64,000 nt of DNA from Akkermansia muciniphila. Lineage in GTDB: Bacteria > Verrucomicrobiota > Verrucomicrobiia > Verrucomicrobiales > V1-33. The translations under genes and the position numbers were made by a program. Position 1 is the first letter of the stretch. Each line of letters starts with the position of its first letter. Location: positions 49,923 to 113,922 of the forward strand of contig CALQSQ010000001.1 in the NCBI GenBank assembly GCA_943333275.1, read 5' to 3'. This document shows positions 31,346 through 39,704 of this stretch, in pieces. The notes beneath the pieces are model-generated. The model was not told the origin of the DNA, did not search any database, and worked only from the letters and a program-made list of their open reading frames with translations.

Positions 31346-32938
31346 ATGACAAATCTTCTTGGCACTTCAATCATCGGACAACAACGCGGCGCGGCTGGCG
31401 GCGACATTTCACATGCCCACAAGGCGGCGACGGGCCAGACTCTGGAGCCAGCCGTGCATGGGGCTTCCGCGGGGGAAGTGTCGCAGGCTGCGGAGTTGGC
31501 TCAGGCGGCCTTTGTGGATTTTAGCCGCCGCAGCGGTCGGGAACGCGCGGCGTTTCTGCGCGAGATCGCGAGCCAGATTGAAGGTCTGGGCGAAGCACTC
31601 ACGCTCCGGGCCATGGATGAAACCGGCCTGCCGGAGGCGCGGATCAAGATGGAGACCGGGCGCACGACGGGGCAATTGCGTTTGCACGCCACGGCCATTG
31701 AGGACGGCTCTTGGTGTGAAGCCCGGATCGATCATGCAGATCCCAGCCGCCAGCCGATTCCCAAGGTGGACCTGCGCTCGATGCAGCGCCCTCTCGGCCC
31801 GGTGGTGGTTTTTTGTGCGAGTAATTTTCCCCTCGCCTTCTCCGTCGCCGGAGGAGATTCCTGTGCCGCTTGGGCGGCGGGATGCCCGGTGATCGTGAAA
31901 GCTCACAGCAGCCACCCGGGCACGGCGGAACTCGTGGGGGTGGCGGTGCAGGCGGCGGTGAAAGCTTGTGGATTGCCGGAGGGAGTGTTTTCCCTGCTCT
32001 TTGGGGGAGGTCGCAGTGTGGGACAGGCGTTGGTGCAGCATCCGGCGGTCAAGGCGGTGGGATTCACCGGTTCGCGCGCGGGTGGTCTGGCCTTGATGAA
32101 ACTGGCCGCGGAACGTCCAGAGCCCATTCCCGTCTACGCCGAAATGAGCAGCATCAATCCCACGATTCTGCTGGCGGGCGCCCTGGCCGAACGCGGCGAA
32201 GCCCTCGCCACGGGCCTGCATGGGTCCGTGACCGTCGGGGTGGGGCAGATGTGCACGAATCCCGGGCTGGTGATTGTAGACAGCACGGGCCCCGTGGAAG
32301 CATTTCAAAGCAAGCTGGCGGAACTCATGGCCGGCACGGTTCCGGGCACGATGCTGAATGGGTCCATTTGCCAGGCTTACCAGCACGGAATCGGCAAACT
32401 GGCCACGCACCCGCAGGTGGAGGTTCTGTCCCAAGCCACTCCCGGAGCCGTCGGCACGACGGGAGCGGCGACCTTGCTGAAGACGACGGCCCAGGCGTTT
32501 TTAAATGACGCCGTCCTGGGCGAGGAAATTTTTGGCCCGGCCACGTTGTTGGTGATGGCTGATGGGGTGGGGCAGATCATGCAGGTCGTCCAGCATCTCG
32601 AAGGACAACTTACAGGCACCGTGCACGGTTCCGCCGCCGAACTCGCCGGCAGCGGTGAGCTGTTGGCGGCACTGGAACGGAAAGTGGGCCGCGTCATCTG
32701 CAATGGATTCCCCACCGGGGTGGAAGTCTGCCACTCCATCGTCCACGGCGGGCCGTTTCCAGCGACTTCCGACGGTCGCAGCACCTCGGTGGGAACGCTT
32801 GCCATCAATCGTTTCACCCGGCCGGTCGCCTACCAAAATTTCCCCGATGCCGCCCTGCCTGCGGAACTCCAGGAGGCCAACCCGCTGGGGATCGCGCGGC
32901 TGGTGGATGGGGTTCGGACGGGTCTGGGAGCCGGTTAA
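31346..32938 (+). CDS. Aldehyde dehydrogenase (NADP+), alpha-ketoglutaric semialdehyde dehydrogenase-like
   Basis: From the ATG at 31346 the enzyme has 530 residues, the length of the KGSADH / NADP-dependent long ALDH group. Landmarks are RPLGPVVVFCASNFPLAFSVAGGD, given in two blocks (PLGPVVVFCASNFP, then SVAGGD), VGFTGSRAGG, the general-base Glu in YAEMSSINP, the catalytic Cys in GVGQMCTNPGLV, and EEIFGPATLLV. The closest characterised members oxidise 2-oxoglutarate semialdehyde to 2-oxoglutarate in hydroxyproline, glucarate or arabinose catabolism. With RidA and a D-amino-acid PLP enzyme upstream, a D-amino-acid or hydroxyproline-like route is a fair inference. No epimerase or oxidase is adjacent. 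Confidence 0.9.
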   Translation: MTNLLGTSIIGQQRGAAGGDISHAHKAATGQTLEPAVHGASAGEVSQAAELAQAAFVDFSRRSGRERAAFLREIASQIEGLGEALTLRAMDETGLPEARIKMETGRTTGQLRLHATAIEDGSWCEARIDHADPSRQPIPKVDLRSMQRPLGPVVVFCASNFPLAFSVAGGDSCAAWAAGCPVIVKAHSSHPGTAELVGVAVQAAVKACGLPEGVFSLLFGGGRSVGQALVQHPAVKAVGFTGSRAGGLALMKLAAERPEPIPVYAEMSSINPTILLAGALAERGEALATGLHGSVTVGVGQMCTNPGLVIVDSTGPVEAFQSKLAELMAGTVPGTMLNGSICQAYQHGIGKLATHPQVEVLSQATPGAVGTTGAATLLKTTAQAFLNDAVLGEEIFGPATLLVMADGVGQIMQVVQHLEGQLTGTVHGSAAELAGSGELLAALERKVGRVICNGFPTGVEVCHSIVHGGPFPATSDGRSTSVGTLAINRFTRPVAYQNFPDAALPAELQEANPLGIARLVDGVRTGLGAG

Positions 32939-33006
32939 TTTCACTGCCTTTCCCTGATCCGCCTTCGCGGAAATCCCCTGCTACGCGCTGCCCGGGAAAG
33001 TTTCTT

Positions 33007-33035
33007 TTGCACCGTGGGCATCGGGGGCTTAATCT
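33007..33035 (+). promoter_or_regulatory. Candidate sigma-70-type promoter of tatA
   Basis: TTGCAC (33007-33012), a 17-base spacer and TAATCT (33030-33035) lie 29 bases before the tatA ATG. They follow a 70-base gap after the aldehyde dehydrogenase gene, so tatA probably has its own promoter. Confidence 0.4.
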
Positions 33036-33064
33036 AGAGCCAACACTTTTACCTCTTCCCAGTC

Positions 33065-33367
33065 ATGAACCACACATTTATCGCCGGCATCATGGGCCTC
33101 CAGGGCCCGGAGATGATTATCATTCTCATCGTCGTCCTCCTGCTCTTTGGAGCCAAGAAACTGCCCGAACTCGCCCGCGGCATTGGCAAAAGCATGGGTG
33201 AATTCAAGCGGGCCCGCAATGACTTCGAGAGTGAAATCAGCCGTGCCGCCGACGACGCCGAACGCGCCGCCGAGCAGAAAAAACGTGAGGAAGAGAGCAA
33301 GCGTGCCGAGGCAGCCAAAACCGCAGAGGCCCCGGCCAATCCGAGCGAGACGGCGCATCATTCCTAA
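33065..33367 (+). CDS. tatA: Twin-arginine translocase TatA/TatE subunit
   Basis: The 100-residue protein has one N-terminal transmembrane helix (PEMIIILIVVLLLFGAKKLP), the FG and KKLPEL hinge, an amphipathic helix (ARGIGKSMGEFKRARNDF) and a charged, Ala/Glu-rich tail. This is the standard TatA architecture; TatB is usually longer and has a different hinge. It forms the pore-building component with TatC, which is not in this window. At least five products in the window carry twin-arginine leaders and would use the system. Confidence 0.93.
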   Translation: MNHTFIAGIMGLQGPEMIIILIVVLLLFGAKKLPELARGIGKSMGEFKRARNDFESEISRAADDAERAAEQKKREEESKRAEAAKTAEAPANPSETAHHS

Positions 33368-33379
33368 ACGGCCAACGAG

Positions 33380-34315
33380 GTGGGCATCCGCCAGTTTTCC
33401 AGAATTTTTGCAGCAGGCAGCCTGATGGCTGCCTGTTTGCTTGGCGGGGCGATGGCGGCGGAGACTTCTCCTGATGCTGGACTGGTACGGTTTGTCGCCT
33501 ACAACCTCCACAACTACACGCTGCAATCGAGCACAGAGCGCAACGCCAGTCCGCCCAAGTCGGAGCGGGAAATATTGCAGATGTTGAAAATTCTCGCCGA
33601 ACTCAAGCCGGACATTCTGGGGGTCTGCGAAATGGGCAGCGAGGAGGACCTAGCGGATTTACAACGGAGGTTGGAGGCGGTGGGTCTGTTCCTGCCGCAT
33701 CGCGAATGGGTGCAAGGCGCGGATCCCTCGAGGCATCTTGCCTTGTTGAGCCGATTTCCCATCACGGCCCGCCAGTCGCGCACCGATCTGCGTTACCCGT
33801 TGGATCAGGTGATGCGGCCCATCCAGCGAGGGATTCTCGATGTCACGGTGCAGATTGAACCCAACTACTCCCTGCGTCTGCTGGGCCTGCATTTGAAATC
33901 GCGGCGTGAAGTGGAGGATGCCGAGCAGGCGCTCATGCGCCGCCACGAAGCACATCTCGTCCGACTGCACCTCAATGAAATTTTAAACGCTGCTCCAAAG
34001 ACCAACCTGCTGGTTTACGGCGATTGCAACGAGTCCAAGGAGGAGCCGGGGCTGCGTGAGATCAAGGGGGCAGCCGGGCAACCCAACGCCCTGCGTGAGT
34101 TGCCGCTCGCCGATGACGCCGGGGAGAAATGGACCTACTATTACGAACCGGCTGATGAGTATTCGAGAATCGACTTCACCTTCGCCAGCGCGGAATTGAT
34201 GCCCGAAGTGATCCTGAAACGCTCCGGTATTTATCCCGGGCACGATTGGAGTGAGGCCAGCGACCACCGCCCGCTTTTCGTCTCGTTGAGGCCCGTGGAT
34301 CAGCCGGCACCCTGA
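33380..34315 (+). CDS. Secreted endonuclease/exonuclease/phosphatase-fold protein
   Basis: The GTG at 33380, 12 bases after the tatA stop, opens a signal peptide (SRIFAAGSLMAACLLGGAMAAE). The 311-residue protein has the EEP fold: VRFVAYNLHNY, ILGVCEMGSEEDL (metal-binding Glu), HLALLSRFPI, LLGLHLKS, LLVYGDCNES (in the place of GDFN), and a C-terminal SRIDFTFAS and ASDHRPLFV (catalytic Asp-His). The family cleaves phosphodiesters of nucleic acids or phospholipids with Mg2+. It is probably a periplasmic or extracellular nuclease or phosphatase, co-transcribed with tatA. Confidence 0.88.
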   Translation: MGIRQFSRIFAAGSLMAACLLGGAMAAETSPDAGLVRFVAYNLHNYTLQSSTERNASPPKSEREILQMLKILAELKPDILGVCEMGSEEDLADLQRRLEAVGLFLPHREWVQGADPSRHLALLSRFPITARQSRTDLRYPLDQVMRPIQRGILDVTVQIEPNYSLRLLGLHLKSRREVEDAEQALMRRHEAHLVRLHLNEILNAAPKTNLLVYGDCNESKEEPGLREIKGAAGQPNALRELPLADDAGEKWTYYYEPADEYSRIDFTFASAELMPEVILKRSGIYPGHDWSEASDHRPLFVSLRPVDQPAP

Positions 34316-34364
34316 CCGGCGGGAGCCAAGATTTTCGATTTCCTTTCGCCGAATCGGCCTGAGG

Positions 34365-34910
34365 ATGCCTGTGCTCATGTCCTCCGATCCTCCTTCCATT
34401 TTTCAACCGCCCTTTGGTGATTTCATCGATCTTGCCAGCGATGAATTTTTCATGCGTCAGGCACTGCATCAGGCGGAGCGGGCGTTTGCCAAGGAGGAGG
34501 TTCCGGTGGGAGCCGTGGTGGTGCGCGCGGGCAGGATCATCGCACGGGCCTTCAATCAGGTGGAAACGCTCAAGGATGCCACGGCCCATGCGGAGATGCT
34601 GGCGCTGACGCAGGCGGAGAGTGTGGTGGAGGACTGGCGGCTGGTGGATTGTGATCTGTATGTCACCAAGGAGCCCTGTGTGATGTGTGCGGGAGCGATC
34701 ATGCACTGCCGGGTGCGCCGTGTGATTTTCGGCTGTGCCGATCCGAAATCGGGCGCGGCGGGTGGCGGCTTCATCAACCTGCTGCAGCATGTGAATCTCA
34801 ACCACCGGAGTGAAGTGACCTCCGGAGTCCTGGCGGAGCCCAGTCGGCAGATGTTAAAAGATTTTTTCGGTGAACGACGCAAGCCGTCTGCTTCGCTACG
34901 TGAAACGTAG
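34365..34910 (+). CDS. tadA: tRNA-specific adenosine deaminase
   Basis: The 181-residue protein has the zinc deaminase signature: HAEMLAL (zinc His and proton-shuttle Glu) and EPCVMCAGAIMHCRV (two zinc Cys), plus the TadA-specific FFMRQALHQAERAFAKEEVPVGAV start in two blocks and a late FGCADPKSGAAGG. TadA converts A34 of tRNA-Arg(ACG) to inosine. An N-terminal extension of about 25 residues (SSDPPSIFQPPFGDFIDL) precedes the domain, so the ATG at 34377 is an alternative start. The fairly long C-terminus ends near the start of the next gene. Confidence 0.93.
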   Translation: MPVLMSSDPPSIFQPPFGDFIDLASDEFFMRQALHQAERAFAKEEVPVGAVVVRAGRIIARAFNQVETLKDATAHAEMLALTQAESVVEDWRLVDCDLYVTKEPCVMCAGAIMHCRVRRVIFGCADPKSGAAGGGFINLLQHVNLNHRSEVTSGVLAEPSRQMLKDFFGERRKPSASLRET

Positions 34911-34935
34911 CCGACTCTCCCCCCCTAAATTAATC

Positions 34936-35499
34936 ATGCGCCTCAGCCTCCTGCCTGACGGAATTATTTCCTTCACCCAGATGCATCCTCTGGAAGCAAA
35001 TGCCCTGCTGTCCATACCGCAGAATGCAGATCCCACCGAAATCCCGGAGGCTGAGGATCGCCTGTATCCCCGGCCCTTGGACGAATCCTCCAGAGGGGAT
35101 GTCGATCCCATCGAAGCGATTGCCACGGAGGAGGATTGGAAGGAATTTGTGGTGCCGGAGCTCCGGGAATTGTTTGATGGGTCGATGGAGCGTGTGAAGG
35201 AGAGTCTCAAGCAATTGGGGCCGGCATCGCAGGAGGAGATGGGTGAGAATGAGGAAGATGAAGAGGATGATGATACCGAAAAGAAATCATCGCATGCAAA
35301 TTTCGCATTGAAGATTTCCACGGAGATCGCCGAGGATTGGTTCCGGGCGATGAATCAGGCGCGACTGGTGATGTCGCAGAAATCACTCTGGATTGATGGC
35401 AAGGGCAATCTGCACGGGCCGTTGATCAGTCAGATTCATTACGAAATCTATGCGCACATCCAGGGATGGCTCGTGGAATATGTGCTCTCCGAGGCCTGA
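34936..35499 (+). CDS. Unknown protein with acidic linker
   Basis: I start at the ATG at 34936; a longer reading would overlap the tadA end. The 187-residue product begins with a short beta region (MRLSLLPDGIISFTQM). A helical part follows (WKEFVVPELRELFDGSMERVKESL), then a strongly acidic linker (ENEEDEEDDDTEKK) and a helical C-terminus (ALKISTEIAEDWFRAMNQARL, then IHYEIYAHIQGWLVEYVL). It has no signal peptide. The final helices loosely recall DUF2017, but I would not assign it. It lies 25 bases after tadA and may share its transcript. Confidence 0.72.
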   Translation: MRLSLLPDGIISFTQMHPLEANALLSIPQNADPTEIPEAEDRLYPRPLDESSRGDVDPIEAIATEEDWKEFVVPELRELFDGSMERVKESLKQLGPASQEEMGENEEDEEDDDTEKKSSHANFALKISTEIAEDWFRAMNQARLVMSQKSLWIDGKGNLHGPLISQIHYEIYAHIQGWLVEYVLSEA

Positions 35500-35595
35500 G
35501 CAAGGCTTATTGCGGAGCGTTGAAATATTTTTTCAAAATTACCCTCGCGTGCCGGGAAATTTTTGATAAGTCATCATGGCTTGGACTTACCAACT

Positions 35596-36831
35596 ATGAA
35601 CTGCAAATTTAATGAAATACCCGGAGGAGTGACCGCCCCCGCCGGGTTCCTGGCAAACGCCGTGGAATGTGGGATCAAAGATCCGGCCAAGCTGCGCCTT
35701 GATCTTGGGCTGATTTATTCGGAGGTTCCCGCAGTGACCGCCGGCACGTTCACCACCAACCAGGTCAAGGCTGCGCCGGTGAGAGTCTGTCAAAAACATC
35801 TGCGCAGCAATGACATCCGCGCCGTCATCGTCAACAGCGGCAATGCCAATGCCTGCACCGGCCCGCGGGGAATCGAGGATGCCCAGAACATGGCGGCGGC
35901 GGCGGCGGCCGCGTTGAGTTTAAAGCCCCGGCAGATCCTGATTGGGAGCACCGGCATCATCGGACTGCCCATGCCGATGGATCGGATTCTGCCCAAGGTG
36001 CCGGCACTCGCCAAGGGATTGTCGCGTTCCAAAAACGAGGCCCTGGCGCGATCGATCATGACCAGTGACACCAAACCCAAAATGCTGGCGCTGGAAGTGG
36101 CGCTGGGATCCAAAAAAATCCGTCTAGGAGCCGTGGCCAAGGGCGCGGGAATGATCTGTCCGAACATGGGAACCATGCTCTGCTATGTCACCACCGACGC
36201 AAATATCGGCCTGGCCGATCTGAAGCGTGCGACGTTTGTGGCGGTGGACCGTTCGTTCAATCGCATTTCCATCGATGGCGACACCAGCACGAATGACACG
36301 GTGATCGTCATGGCCAACGGGGCCTCCGGTCAGCGCAAGCTGCAGGCAGGATCCCCCACGATGCAACTCTTCACGGAGGCGCTGGATTTTCTCATGCTGG
36401 AAATGGCCAAGAAGATTGTTCGCGATGGCGAGCGTGTGACGAAATTTGTGCAGGTGCACGTCCGCGGTGCTGCAAATCACGTGGATGCCCGCAAGGTCGC
36501 GGAGACAGTGGCCAACTCGCTGTTGGTGAAATGCTCCTGGAATGGAAGTGACCCAAACTGGGGGCGCATCATGCATGCCATCGGGTATTCCGGCGCCAAA
36601 ATCCGCGAGCACGACATCGACATTTTCTTCAATGGGATCGCTGCCGCCCGCAACGGGTTGGTTTCCGATACCCCGATTGAAAAGCTCCGCGAGGTCGCCG
36701 CCAAGCCCGAGTTCTGCGTGTGCATTGATCTCAACATCGCCCGGGCGGACTACACTGTCTACACCAGTGACATTTCCCAGGAATACGTTGATTTCAATAC
36801 CGCCGAGTATGCCGTGCCGACGGTAAAATAG
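35596..36831 (+). CDS. argJ: Bifunctional ornithine acetyltransferase / N-acetylglutamate synthase
   Basis: The 411-residue enzyme transfers acetyl from N-acetylornithine to glutamate and, in bifunctional forms, also uses acetyl-CoA. Motifs are GTFTTNQVKAAPV, VNSGNANACTGPRG, the oxyanion region IGSTGIIGLPMPMD, and KGAGMICPNMGTMLCYVTTDA. The Thr of GTM is the autocleavage nucleophile separating alpha and beta chains. NRISIDGDTSTNDT and NWGRIMHAIGYSG follow. ArgJ usually has NMATML, so the Gly before the nucleophile is a mild variant. I start at the ATG at 35596 rather than a TTG at 35563. Confidence 0.95.
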   Translation: MNCKFNEIPGGVTAPAGFLANAVECGIKDPAKLRLDLGLIYSEVPAVTAGTFTTNQVKAAPVRVCQKHLRSNDIRAVIVNSGNANACTGPRGIEDAQNMAAAAAAALSLKPRQILIGSTGIIGLPMPMDRILPKVPALAKGLSRSKNEALARSIMTSDTKPKMLALEVALGSKKIRLGAVAKGAGMICPNMGTMLCYVTTDANIGLADLKRATFVAVDRSFNRISIDGDTSTNDTVIVMANGASGQRKLQAGSPTMQLFTEALDFLMLEMAKKIVRDGERVTKFVQVHVRGAANHVDARKVAETVANSLLVKCSWNGSDPNWGRIMHAIGYSGAKIREHDIDIFFNGIAAARNGLVSDTPIEKLREVAAKPEFCVCIDLNIARADYTVYTSDISQEYVDFNTAEYAVPTVK

Positions 36832-36920
36832 TCCGGAAAAGGGTTTCTGTTTTTCGGGCGGGCAGGATAGAGATGTTAGTCGTTTCGATTATTCTTCAAA
36901 CCCATTCCTTCCCGTAAATC

Positions 36921-37562
36921 ATGAATTTCCTAGAGCAACTCCAGTCCGCCCACGGTGACCAGGTCGCGCAGCAATTAACCTCCCGTTTCGGACTTGGTCC
37001 GGACAAGGCCGCCCAGGTGCTGCCGCGCATGGCGCCGTTCGTGCTGGGCGGAGTGCAGGCTAAAATGCGGGATGAAATGGATGAGGAAACGGCGGAATCC
37101 GTGCTCAACGAGCATGGTGACCATTCCGCTCTGGACGACCTCGACGGTCATTTCGGGCGCGCCCAACAACATCAGGCAGCCACTTCCAAGGACATGCTCG
37201 GCGGAATCTTCGGCCAGCAGGCTCGCCAGGCCCAGGCCGCCATGGCGCAGCAACTGGGGGTCTCCCCGGACATGATCGCAAAGATTTTACCCGTGATCGC
37301 TCCGCTGATTCTCGGTGCGGTGATGAACAAAATGAAAGCCGGCCGGGGCCTGCCCAACACGGGGGCAACGGCTCCTGGAGGAGGAGGAACTATGGATATC
37401 CTCGGCACCATTCTCGGCCAGCAAGGCGGCGGCCGGGGCGGGGACATTCTTGGTAGCGTGCTGGGATCCGTTTTGGGTGGGGGCGGCCAGCGTGGCGGAC
37501 TCGCGCAGAAGGCGGGTTGTCTTTCGTCCATTCTGGGTGGTCTGCTGGGCGGACGGAAATAA
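36921..37562 (+). CDS. DUF937 family protein
   Basis: The 213-residue protein matches DUF937 (YidB-like). It has an N-terminal FLEQLQSAHGDQVAQQLTSRFGL helix pair, repeated VLPRMAPFVLGGV / ILPVIAPLILGAV units about 80 residues apart, and a Gly-rich tail with repeated DILG and SVLGG motifs (MDILGTILGQQGGG, GDILGSVLGSVLGGGG). No signal peptide is present. The C-terminus is low complexity and ends in GLLGGRK. Function is unknown. It stands alone between argJ and the SOD gene. Confidence 0.88.
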   Translation: MNFLEQLQSAHGDQVAQQLTSRFGLGPDKAAQVLPRMAPFVLGGVQAKMRDEMDEETAESVLNEHGDHSALDDLDGHFGRAQQHQAATSKDMLGGIFGQQARQAQAAMAQQLGVSPDMIAKILPVIAPLILGAVMNKMKAGRGLPNTGATAPGGGGTMDILGTILGQQGGGRGGDILGSVLGSVLGGGGQRGGLAQKAGCLSSILGGLLGGRK

Positions 37563-37640
37563 GACGGCAGGGGGGCCTGGCCCGGGTTTACGCAATTTTG
37601 GCCTCGACGGATCACGAGGAAATTGCAAGGTGGCGGCACC

Positions 37641-38393
37641 ATGAACATCCCTTCCTCCGCCCTGTCCCGACGCTCCTTTCTTCTTACAACTGCCGGTGCT
37701 GCCGCAGGCGCAGTCGTCGCCCATGCTGCGGACGCTCCGCCCGCACCCACCGGTCCGTTCAAGCTGGATCCGCTCCCCTTCGCCTTCGATGCCCTTGAGC
37801 CACACATCGACGCGAAGACCATGGAGATTCATCATGGCAAGCACCACCAGGCCTACGTCACCAAACTCAATGAAGCCGTGGCGGGTCAGGCGGGGATTGG
37901 TGATGTGAAGACTCTCATTTCAGAAATCTCCAAGGCCCCTGAAAAAGCCCAGATGGCCGTGCGCAATCATGGCGGCGGGCATTTCAACCACACCCTTTTC
38001 TGGTCGCTTATGGCCAAGCCAGGAGCCGCCGGGGTTGGTGGTGCGGCGGGTGGCAAGATTGGCGCGGCGTTGGAGAAATCCTTCGGATCGTTCAAGGCCT
38101 TCCAGGAAAAATTTGCCGATGCCGGCATGAAACGTTTCGGATCCGGCTGGGCATGGCTGGTGGCGAAGCCCGATGGTTCACTGGCGATTTCCTCCACCGC
38201 GAACCAGGACAATCCATTGATGAAAGGCATCGTGGCGGATGCCGATCTTGGATCGCCCATCCTGGGGCTGGATGTGTGGGAACACGCCTACTATTTGAAA
38301 TTCCAAAGCAAGCGGGCTGATTACATCACGGCTTGGTGGAATGTGGTGAATTGGAGCCATGTGGATGAGCTGCTGGGTGCGGCTGTAAAATAA
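37641..38393 (+). CDS. Tat-exported Fe/Mn-type superoxide dismutase, Mn-like
   Basis: The 250-residue protein begins with a twin-arginine leader (LSRRSFLLTTAGAAAGAVV) followed by an Ala/Pro linker. The SOD domain has MEIHHGKHHQAYV (ligand His64), GGGHFNHTLFW (ligand His117) and GLDVWEHAYYL (Asp and His ligands). GGGH before the second ligand and Gln in STANQDNP are the pattern of Mn-type enzymes. It destroys superoxide in the periplasm, and Tat export would allow folding and metal loading in the cytoplasm. Most bacterial Mn-SODs are cytosolic, so the leader is notable. The PQQ propeller gene follows 19 bases later. Confidence 0.93.
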   Translation: MNIPSSALSRRSFLLTTAGAAAGAVVAHAADAPPAPTGPFKLDPLPFAFDALEPHIDAKTMEIHHGKHHQAYVTKLNEAVAGQAGIGDVKTLISEISKAPEKAQMAVRNHGGGHFNHTLFWSLMAKPGAAGVGGAAGGKIGAALEKSFGSFKAFQEKFADAGMKRFGSGWAWLVAKPDGSLAISSTANQDNPLMKGIVADADLGSPILGLDVWEHAYYLKFQSKRADYITAWWNVVNWSHVDELLGAAVK

Positions 38394-38412
38394 TTTCCAA
38401 ATTCTGAGTGCC

Positions 38413-39675
38413 ATGAAATTTCTCCTTCCGCTTGCCACCCTTCTGATCAGTTCCAGCGCCCAGGCGCAGGATTGGCCGATTTTCCGCGGCCCCTCAGGCG
38501 ATGGACATGTGTCCGCGAAAAATCTTCCCACGGAATGGTCCAAGACCAAAAACATTGCCTGGTACGTCAAGCCCCCCGGCAAAGGCTGGTCGTCTCCCAT
38601 TTTGGTTGGAGGGAAATTGTATTTCACCGCCGCCGTCGTGGAGGACGGAAAGGAGGAGGACCCCAAGGCGAACCGGTCCCTGCATACCCTCTGCTTGCGC
38701 GCCGCCGATGGCAAAACCCTCTGGGATTCATTGGTCTTCAAACAGGATGGAGCCAAAGCTCCTGAAAGCATTCACAGCAAGAACAGCCATGCCAGTCCGA
38801 CGCCGGTTTTCCATGAGGGCAAACTGTATGTCCATTTCGGCCATCAGGGCACCGCTTGTCTGAGCCTGGACGGCAAGACGCTCTGGGAGAACCGCAGTCT
38901 GTGGTATCACCCGCAGCATGGCGGTGGCAGCACCCCCATCATTGTGGATGATCTGCTCGTCTTCACCTGCGATGGCCGTGAGGAGCAATATGTGGCCGCA
39001 TTGAAAATTGCCGATGGCTCGCTGGCGTGGAAATTCACCCGTCCGACCAATGCCCGCAGCAAGTTCTCGTTCTGCACTCCCGAGTGCATCACGGTGAATG
39101 GCCAGAAAATGATCATCACCCCGGGCGCGGACATTGTGAATGCGCTTGATCCCGCCACTGGAAAGGAAATCTGGCATTGCAACTACGAGGGATATTCCAT
39201 TGTGCCCAAGCCGGTCTTCGGAAACGGCCTGGTCTACATCGCAACGAGTTTCGATACTCCCGACGTGCTGGCCATCAAGCCCGATGGCCACGGCGATGTC
39301 ACCGAGACACATGTGGCGTGGCAGGTGCCGATGAAAAACCGCCCGCCCTGCACGCCCTCCATGATTCTGGACGGAACGAATCTTTTCTGGGTGTCCGATG
39401 GCGGGCTGGCCAGTTGTGTGGATGCGATGACGGGGGAAACGATCTGGTGCGAGCGTGTGGGCAAAAGTTTTTCGGCCTCGCCGATTCTGAGCGAGGGGAA
39501 ACTTTATTTCCTGGATGAGGCCGGGTTGTGCACCATCGTTGAAGCCAAGCGAGAGTTCAAAGTGCTGGCTGAAAACCAACTGGAGGGCGAACGCACCCTG
39601 GCCTCCGTGGCCGTCACGGAGGGCACGATGTTCCTGCGCACTGAGACCGGACTCTACTGCATCAAGGCCCCGTGA
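38413..39675 (+). CDS. Secreted PQQ-type beta-propeller protein 1
   Basis: The 420-residue protein has a signal peptide (KFLLPLATLLISSSAQAQ) and then DWPIFRGPSGDG, the usual start of Planctomycetes/Verrucomicrobia PQQ-binding-like proteins. Blades show the W-motif pattern A-D-G-K-T-LW, e.g. AADGKTLWDS, SLDGKTLWEN, IADGSLAWKF, PATGKEIWHC and AMTGETIWCE. The catalytic residues of true quinoprotein dehydrogenases are not evident, so it may be a binding or assembly propeller (BamB-like fold). It lies between the SOD and permease genes. Confidence 0.9.
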   Translation: MKFLLPLATLLISSSAQAQDWPIFRGPSGDGHVSAKNLPTEWSKTKNIAWYVKPPGKGWSSPILVGGKLYFTAAVVEDGKEEDPKANRSLHTLCLRAADGKTLWDSLVFKQDGAKAPESIHSKNSHASPTPVFHEGKLYVHFGHQGTACLSLDGKTLWENRSLWYHPQHGGGSTPIIVDDLLVFTCDGREEQYVAALKIADGSLAWKFTRPTNARSKFSFCTPECITVNGQKMIITPGADIVNALDPATGKEIWHCNYEGYSIVPKPVFGNGLVYIATSFDTPDVLAIKPDGHGDVTETHVAWQVPMKNRPPCTPSMILDGTNLFWVSDGGLASCVDAMTGETIWCERVGKSFSASPILSEGKLYFLDEAGLCTIVEAKREFKVLAENQLEGERTLASVAVTEGTMFLRTETGLYCIKAP

Positions 39676-39704
39676 AGATCACCAAGGATCGAATAGGGTA
39701 AACG

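Noticed and set aside
35520..35536. TTGAAA-TATTT-TTTCAA dyad upstream of argJ
   Set aside because: It is short and AT-rich; I could not tell an operator or terminator from chance, and no ARG-box match was clear.
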